Source: Ditylenchus dipsaci (taxonomy: Eukaryota; Nematoda; Chromadorea; Rhabditida; Anguinidae). From it: 64,000 nt of DNA. Numbering within the stretch: the first letter of the stretch is position 1; every line of letters begins with the position of its first letter. Position numbers and translations under genes: made by a program. Where the stretch lies: assembly GCA_004194705.1 (NCBI GenBank), contig SADC01000290.1:1-64000 (forward strand), given 5' to 3'. The notes beneath the pieces are model-generated. The model saw only the letters and a list, made by a program, of their open reading frames with translations, ran no database searches and was not told where the DNA came from. Shown piece by piece: positions 57,091 through 64,000 of this stretch.

Positions 57091-60000
57091 ATGGCAAAGA
57101 TCAACAAGTTTATTTTATGGATTGCAATACTCATTGTAATTGACCTGGCTTTGCTTATTTGGAGATGGACTTCTACAGGTTCGGCATTACAGATGAGATA
57201 TTTTGAGATATTTTCTTGGCTTCAGGTATGACTCATTCCCTTGCATCAAGGTTTCAAGGACTAGTATTTGTGGAGATTTTAATGTCCATATTTTCATATA
57301 TTGTCTATCAGAGGTGTTCAGGGTATAGTTTAATTTTTAGGACACTTTGAAAAGTCAGGATATATTTTGAGCTTTAGTGGCGTTGAAAGCCAGTCTTTTT
57401 TATACTATTTTGCATAGCTATCGAATGAGTAATATATCATAGAGAATTGAACCAAATAAATTAAAATACTAAAACGTTGTTTTGCAGATCTCCAGAGAAC
57501 AAAACACCCCAACGAATTGCTATTCGCATCATAGTTCTGTTATTTTTAATTATAGCGCAATCAGCTTCGGTGTTTTTCTTCGTCTATTTGCCTGAAAATT
57601 CAATAGTTGTTGAGTGCTGGTAAGTTATTTTAATTGATGCAGGGCACAAAGTAATTTTCGAAGCACTTTTTGCCGTCTCGAAACATTGGCTGTTATAAGG
57701 GATCCAAATTTTTTGATTTCGTCTCCTGTGTTGTGTATTTGCCCAATTTTTTGAATTTTTCGCCAAACTTGGTCACCAAGATTGTTATAAGGCAGTTTTT
57801 TATTGGCCAATAAAAAATAAAGCTTTGCCAAGATTGGCCAAGCTTGGTGACCAAGAGTGTATTTTTGTCTTATCTTTTTTGCTTCTCAAGGCTGTTTCAC
57901 GGTCGGATAATTTTTACAATCGCATTTTTCTTACTTCACAACATACCAAACACTATACGCCTATCCCACATAAGTTTTATTCAATCGAAACAAAATATGA
58001 CACAAATTTAACTTGTAAAGAGAGGTGGCATAATTAAATGGTGGTAACCAGATGGTCATAACAGGTAATGGTAGCTAACTGATAATATTCAAGTAGTATA
58101 TAGACCTCTTTAAGAGCAGGTGAATCCTGGATTAAATAGAACACCTTCAGGGTGAGCAATCCATCATAAAGACACATCAACTACCAAGTGGGCAAATAAC
58201 TAGTGGGTTAGCAAGTGACCTGGATTGATGGGGGTTGACCACATAAATACCGCGTCCAACCATCGTGACCTCTGTTCAACCTGGATGTAGAATTAACAAC
58301 ATGAGTATCGGGCTTAATCAAATAATGACTAATATACCGTATTTGTTCTAGTAGAGCAACGGTCTCTATTAAGACTCTGCTTTTTGTCTAGTTTAAGACT
58401 TATGGAAATTTGTGCATCTAGTCCGTACAACAAACTGTTTCAAGAACCAAACAATAACATTCAATAATCTTATATTTTTTAGTTTCTTATGTGTATCAGT
58501 GTATGCTCACTGGGCTGTGTTTTTACTGCCTTTGATAGGGATGGAAAAAGTACTTAAACAATTTTTACCAAGTGTTCGCCATCCAGTGCTTAAGTCAAAG
58601 TCTCTTCACACTTATGCTGCTCTTGCTATCGCAATTACTCTTACTAGTTTTGGACATGTAGCCACTAGACTAACGCCTACAGTAACCATTCTTATTAAAT
58701 ATATCGTCCTTATTTTGACAAGTTTACTTTAAGATCGTAAGATCAGATGTGCTAATACCTGGTCTACCCGACAATTTAAATGGCTTCACTATAGCCTTGG
58801 TCACTGATGTACATATTGGACCGACGGTGGGCAAGGATAGAGTAGAGCAGATTGTTAGCCTGGTCAATTCACTGAATGCAGACATGATTGCTATAGCTGG
58901 CGATTTGGTGGATGGATTTGTGGACAATCTAGAGAGGAGGGTATTACCTTTTGCTGGTTTGAAGGCAAAACATGCAGTTTTCTTTGCCACAGGTAACAAA
59001 ATAAATTTTTTATTATATGCTAGTTTATATTTTAAGGAAATCATGAATATTACTTTGGAAGTGTCGACGACTGGCTCAAATTCTTCAGCTCTAAACTCCA
59101 CTTGAATGTGCTTCGAAACACGCACAAAACCATTGCTTTGGACGACAAAGACAACCAAAATGGCTCTTTGTGCGTCGTAGGACTTGACGACTTGGTTACC
59201 GAAAGCCTTTCTATTCAAGGTTTGCTGTGAAAAAAAAGTTAAAAATAATTTATTATTTTTTTCTTTCAGGCCATAAAATGAATCCTAAGGCAGCGGTGGA
59301 GGGCTGTCCACCCAAAAGTATAATTGTCGTTTTAGCGCATCAACCTAACGCAGTCAGGAAAATTATTGATTCTACCGATAGACACATCGATCTCATTTTG
59401 TCAGGTGGGTCCATGAATTTTTAATGAGAATTATGTATTAAGACTACCGTAATTTTCCTATTAATTCCGACCCTAAATAGTGGCGAAATTTGCTCAGAAC
59501 AAGTTTGTTTATAATTAGTCTTCATCCGAAATCTAATATCATTTTTTTCAACACCAAGTGTTCTTAGCCGATGGACTGCACTTTTTTGATGTTTTTGTAG
59601 ACAGTCTTTATAGGAATTCAGGTTTTTCGTTGCCTACCTGATAGAGGCAACGGTTTTATTTTTTCTCTTTTTATTGGATACTTCTTTTCATTATTCTTTT
59701 ACTTCTGTTTTGAGGCGATATAAAATAGCTGTATGTTGTTAATATCGGGAGAGGAATTTGTAAAGAAAATGCGGCACTTTCGATGTGTCTGAATAAACTA
59801 AACTTTCTAAATTATTCAATCATTTCACCAAAAAACAATTTAGGTCACACACATAATGGACAATTTTACATTTTCTGGCCAGTCGTCTACTTGCAAAATG
59901 CCTACATACACGGCCTTTACAGAGACTCTTCAAGTGGAACCCAGGTTTATAGCGAAAATTTTTTCAGCATGAGCAAACTAATTTTTTTAATTACTTGTAG

Positions 60001-60149
60001 ATCTATGTGTCCGCTGGAGTCAATTATGCAGGCCCACCTGTGAAATATGGAACAACTGCGAAATTGTTTTGATCAGTTTGAAGCCTGGGAAACAAGATGT
60101 TATGCAGGGTTTTAATGATGAACCATCTATGACCACCCATGCTAACTAA
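57091..60149 (+). CDS. TMPPE: transmembrane metallophosphoesterase
   Basis: Exons: 57091-57178, 57226-57322, 57488-57619, 58483-58681, 58734-58992, 59037-59219, 59270-59404, 59844-59944, 60001-60149. The N-terminal half has several hydrophobic helices (KFILWIAILIVIDLALLIWR; RIIVLLFLIIAQSASVFFFV; AHWAVFLLPLIG). The C-terminal half has the calcineurin-like metal-binding motifs in order: DVHIGPTVG, GDLVDG, GNHEYY, LAHQPN and GHTHNGQ, which is the TMPPE arrangement. The 52-nt intron at 58682-58733 removes an in-frame stop. Near the end, TGCG at 60057-60060 lacks one base: with it the protein continues EIVLISLKPG, as in relatives, to TAA at 60147-60149; as written it stops at 60070-60072. Substrate unknown; likely membrane-bound phosphohydrolase. 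Confidence 0.85.
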
Positions 60150-60843
60150 CTCTTTTTTAATATTTTGTTGTAGTTAAAAGGTAAACATCGGTGCTCTTTT
60201 AAACACTATCTTTGGCCATTTTTAAATTGTAAAAAGTTTAGATTTAGAATCTCTTAACATTGAAGCTAGTCTTATATTAGAACCTGATTTTTTAAGAGAT
60301 TTGTAAGAGCAAAATATCAAAATTATTAGCTCAGAATCACGTTTCAATCTTTTGGTACAAAATGTGAAAAACACGATTTTTAGTCTCTCCTGTGCTTTGA
60401 GTCATGGTCGATCGGCGATTCTGAGCTACATAATGTTTATATTTGGCTTAGAAAAAAGTTGGCGATACTGGAATATTCCTAGGCTTTGTCTCAGGCCCGT
60501 AGGCTTAGGCTCAGGGCCCATTACTAACAAGGGCTTTTATAGAACCTTTTTTCAAAAAATTGTGGTTTTAGGTACCCTTCAAAAATTATTCTGGAGGATA
60601 TTTTCCAGTAGCGTCAAAAATTCATAACTGTATAAAATATTTGAAACACTATGTAATTACTTTATGTTGTTACTTGATCATGATTGCAGTAATTATATTG
60701 TAAAACTGTGTGTAGATTTTGATAAATAGTTTAATAAATACAAAATTACAATTTGCTTTAAAATCTTAAGTCAAAAGTCTGCTATAATAAAGTTGAGGTT
60801 TTGACTAGATTTTTTTAATTCCATTATCTTTTTTGGTTCAAAT
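60150..60843. other. intergenic
   Basis: Between the TMPPE-like stop and a hAT remnant. A palindromic pair around TTAGCTCAGAATCACG / CGATCGGCGATTCTGAGCTA occurs at about 60328-60430. No gene. Confidence 0.4.
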
Positions 60844-61975
60844 TAAAGCTGACGACGATCGATTAACCGCAGGTGCGATTAATCGCAGATCGCACCAAAT
60901 TTGGCAAAAAAAATTGCTTCGCATAACTGCTTGCATGCTTTAAAAATAATCGAATTAATCGCTAATGTTAACATTCGCTAATTTTGAAAAATTTTAACGG
61001 CAAAATTAGTTTTAGTAATGCTGCCCGTTTTTATGGACATATCTTCACAAATTTTAGCTTTGTTTGCTCGCAAAGGATCATCTCAGAGAAGAGCAAAAAA
61101 GCGCTTGGAGTGAAAAAGCATAGAATTTAGAAGGTGTACAATACACTAGCTATTTGATTTTGTGACGTCTTTTTCAGGATGCACCAACCAGATGGAACTC
61201 AAACTACTACATGGGGAGTAGCTGCCTAAGCAAAGAACTGCCATTGATCTCTACCTCACAAGATATAATATGCGCCACTTAGAGTTGAATGCAACAAGAA
61301 AATGCAATAACAGCGTTGCAGAACATTTGCCAATGTAATTCCAATTCTCTACAGGTCTTAAAACAACATGTCTGTTAAGTTGCTTAACCTGAATCATTAA
61401 CATAACTCAGTTAGGATATTGATCAGATATCAGCTGCGGTTACTCTTCTAGCATGGTGCAGTAATCTGCAATGAAAATGATCAAGCTTCCTTTTTTCATC
61501 TTTCATTGATGGATTCCCTTTGGGAGCTGGGTTTCGCTGAACAAGCTCATAAATATCCATTGGAGAAAAGATCAGCCAACTTCTGCGCAAAAGATAAGGT
61601 TCAATTCAGCTCGGTCTTTGTGCTCATGGATCCAAGATGAGTGTCAGAAAACACCAGAAATAGGTATCTTGCCTTTTCGGTATCAGTTTATATTATTCAC
61701 CATATTTTGCATTAGTTATTTCTAGACTTCCGCCGTCCGCTGCTAAAGCGTCCACAAACAAACTCTTTCTTCGAACGCCACATCAACTTGTTTGACGATG
61801 AAGAAATAGTGGAAGACGCGCGTCAAGTCGATGGGATTATTTTCCATTTCTAGGAGCTAAAAGATTAATCGCACCTGAATTTTTTGTTGAGATTCTTCAC
61901 ATTCGATTTTTTTATCGGGTTAAAATCAAAATAATCGCAATCGCATAATTGCAATAGCCCAAATCGTCAGCTCTA
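60844..61975 (+). mobile_element. hAT element remnant with 8-bp target duplication
   Basis: Ends TAAAGCTGACGACGATCG / CGTCAGCTCTA, flanked by GTTCAAAT (60836-60843 and 61976-61983). The plus strand after a splice-like CAG at 61179 encodes DAPTRWNSNYYM, a hallmark of hAT transposases, and in a shifted frame AIDLYLTRYNMRHLELNAT. Frames are broken and most of the transposase is gone. Confidence 0.85.
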
Positions 61976-62326
61976 GTTCAAATTCGTTAAAAATCACTGC
62001 ATTGGTGTGCCAAGATTTTTTTTATTTTTCATTAATTTTCGATTGTCAACTAGTTTAATTACACTCAAAAATTTTAGTAGTTAAGCAAAATCTTTCCTTG
62101 CAAGACCTATCCAAAATAAACCACCATAAATTGTCATGCAAAAAATAAATTTTGACGTGTTAGGCTATGTGATTGTGACTCTAGTCTCGGTCATTTAAAA
62201 AAGGCAGTTTTTCATACTCTAGATGTTAAAAATCATCAAAATCCGAGGTGATACAAACTTTTTAGGATGGTGCTACATCAGAGACTTAACACGTGAAAGT
62301 TTTTAAATCAATAAGTGGCTGCAGAA

Positions 62327-62553
62327 ATGAGCAAACTAAAATTGTGGTTGGTTCTGCTCTTTGTCATTGATCTGAGTTTGCTTGTTTGGAGATGGGCTTC
62401 CACAGGTGTGACTAGTAAATTTATATTATGAACAAAATTGGTATTCCTGAGTTTAGGTACGACTCATTCCCTTATAACAAGGATTCAAGAGTTGACCACA
62501 GTGCAGATTTTGATGTCAATCTTTTCATTCATCGTGTACAATAGATGCTCCGG
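62327..62553 (+). CDS. tandem TMPPE paralogue, first two exons
   Basis: Exon 1 (62327-62405) encodes MSKLKLWLVLLFVIDLSLLV WRWASTG; exon 2 (62457-62553) encodes GTTHSLITRIQELTTVQILM and continues to NRCSG. Both align with exons 1 and 2 of the gene at 57091 (WRWTSTG; GMTHSLASRF; QRCSG), with identical splice phases and an intron of 51 nt. Exons 3 onward are not seen before 64000, so the gene continues past the window or is truncated. Confidence 0.8.
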
Positions 62554-62714
62554 GTACTCAAAATTTTATAACAAGCTGAAAATTTTCGAAAAAACATTCA
62601 TAACGATCATTTTCGAAATTTAAAAAATCATTTTTGCTGTTTTACTTGCATAGCTGCGACAGTCTACCGATAAAGTTTACACGGGGACCGGACAAAGGTG
62701 ATCCCTCGGTTATG

Positions 62715-62892
62715 AGTATATATCCCCCGCATATATCCCCCAGCATATATCCCCCGACATATATCCCCGACATATATCCCCCGACATATATCCCCCCGCA
62801 GATATCCCCCAACATATATCCCCCGCAGATATCCCCCAGCAGTTTATGGGTATATATCTCCCACATATATCTCCCAGCATATATCTCCACAT
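62715..62892. repeat. 14-15 bp tandem repeat
   Basis: About ten units of ATATATCCCCCGACAT with small changes, next to a TA-type MITE end (CAGTCGACTCTTTATATAAA at 62896). Frames through it give artificial Tyr/Pro/Ile-rich peptides. Confidence 0.75.
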
Positions 62893-63187
62893 ACAGTCGA
62901 CTCTTTATATAAAGGACACGTAGGGACCGGACTTAGTTTTGATTTCACTAACCACACACCCATATCGGGGTAGGTACTTATCCTGAGGGTCATCTGATTC
63001 AAAACCAAAAATTTTACGCTGAAGATAGTTTGATAATACCAAATAATACCAACCACTAAATTTGCAAAACATTTACTAACCAAGTGGTCGTCCACTTGGA
63101 TCGAATTTTAAACATTTTTTTCACTAATTTTAAATAACTAATATTTTGAAAAATTAGAAACCCATTAAAAAGGGGGTAAAAAATAAG

Positions 63188-63626
63188 GTATGCACCCAGG
63201 TGGATTCGAACCTGTAACTTCTACATCACCCCTGAGAATCCATAAACCAAACCAAGTGGTCGACCACTTGGATCAAAAATTTTTTTTTACGTTTTCGGGT
63301 TCCAAAACATGTTTCTGCACTAATTCGAGCATGCTGAAGATGGTTTGACAGTGGCAAAATCACGTTTTCTCGAGAAATTTTGCGACTTATTGCTAACGAT
63401 TGATTTTGAAAAATCAATCGTTAGTGATAACTCAAAAATTTGTCGATAAAACGTAATTTTATCACTGTCAAACCATCTTCAGCATGCTCGAATTAGTGCA
63501 GAAAAGTTGTTTCGAAACCCGAAACGTAAAAAAAAATTTGATCCAAGTGGTCGACCACTGGGTTTGGTTTATGGATTCTCAGGGTGATGTAGAAGTTGCT
63601 GGTTCGAATCCACCTGGGTGCATACC
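63188..63626. repeat. palindrome with tRNA 3'-half in both arms
   Basis: Ends GGTATGCACCCAGGTGGATTC and complement; arms of about 200 bp are nearly identical. Each arm carries an intact B box (GGTTCGAATCC at 63601-63611, and its complement at 63202-63212) followed by an acceptor-like ACCTGGGTGCA, and a GTGGTCGACCAC palindrome. The centre is near 63417. Confidence 0.7.
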
Positions 63627-64000
63627 TTTTTTACCATAATTTTAGATATTAAAGACAAGGGTTCAACTTTTCAGGTCATTTGGGTGAATATACCTCTACT
63701 GTTACCTGCATATGAACCTGTGCAGATGGTATCACCCAGGTTTGGGGTTAGGTAGGTAAAATCGCACTTTTAGTCTTAACAACCCAATTCCTCACGCAAT
63801 TTTAAGTTATAAAAATTGGTTTATTTTTATTCTTAAGAAATTTTAATTTTGTAGGCCACCCAGGCGGATACTATCACCAAAGCGCGTTCAGGACACAATT
63901 CTGGATAGGGTATAATAATTTTTATTTTTCGGATGATGATAATTAGCTAAAATTCAAAATTTTAGATTCTGGAGGTGAATACCCATTTAGAGAAGGGTAC
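63627..64000. other. non-coding window end
   Basis: No exon recognised. Possible further exons of the TMPPE paralogue cannot be confirmed here. Confidence 0.35.

Noticed and set aside
58682..58735. Stop codon separating the membrane part and the phosphoesterase part of the TMPPE-like gene (two genes or a frameshift)
   Set aside because: A 52-nt intron removes the stop and joins RLTPT to IVRSDVLIPGLP, as expected for the family.
62634..62912. Reading frames rich in IYPPTYIP or GDICWGYM
   Set aside because: Products of the 14-15 bp tandem repeat at 62715-62892.

Overview
This 64 kb window is nuclear DNA from an invertebrate animal. The evidence is a set of multi-exon metazoan genes (an mRNA-decapping scaffold, a CD2AP/CIN85 adaptor, a neuromedin-U/pyrokinin-type GPCR, a GPI-anchor ethanolamine-phosphate transferase, a transmembrane metallophosphoesterase), GT-AG introns that are often only 39-52 nt long, and eukaryotic DNA transposons. 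Nothing bacterial (operons, Shine-Dalgarno sites, CRISPR) is present. I cannot name the species; the very short introns and micro-exons suggest a lineage with compact genes whose large introns and intergenic DNA were later inflated by transposons.

Layout. 1-5.8 kb: fold-back repeats, plus the last exon of an unidentified gene (4362-4532). 5890-12019 (+): EDC4. 14585-19414 (+): CD2AP/SH3KBP1-like gene, with a hAT element inserted directly after its stop codon. 21424-27379 (+): unidentified two-span membrane protein whose large intron carries a 3.1 kb hAT element. 28574-36553 (-): neuromedin-U-receptor-like GPCR that I could assemble from 11 exons, including micro-exons of 21, 27, 35 and 40 nt; its introns hold a Merlin (IS1595/ISXO2-like) transposon and nested palindromes. 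36.6-45.8 kb: mostly repeats, no gene recognised. 45807-56289 (+): PIGN, first exon not found, with a MULE nested inside a hAT nested inside a MITE in one intron. 57091-60149 (+): TMPPE-like phosphoesterase. 60844-61975: hAT remnant. 62327 onward (+): the first two exons of a tandem TMPPE paralogue. The remainder to 64000 is repeats.

Two patterns stand out. First, the non-coding DNA is dominated by terminal-inverted-repeat and fold-back elements. Several have target-site duplications readable by eye (five hAT-type elements with exact 8-bp duplications, one MULE with 8 bp, several TA-flanked MITEs, and a family bounded by TTAA), and at least three of the TTAA elements carry tRNA-like sequence with pol III A and B boxes in the loop of the palindrome. 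Second, seven otherwise well-supported coding positions need exactly one additional nucleotide to keep frame, always in the same direction; systematic single-base deletions in the assembled sequence are the simplest explanation.

The genes do not form one pathway: mRNA decapping (EDC4), endocytic/actin scaffolding (CD2AP-like), peptide signalling (GPCR) and ER GPI-anchor assembly (PIGN) are unrelated neighbours. The two TMPPE-like genes are a local duplication.
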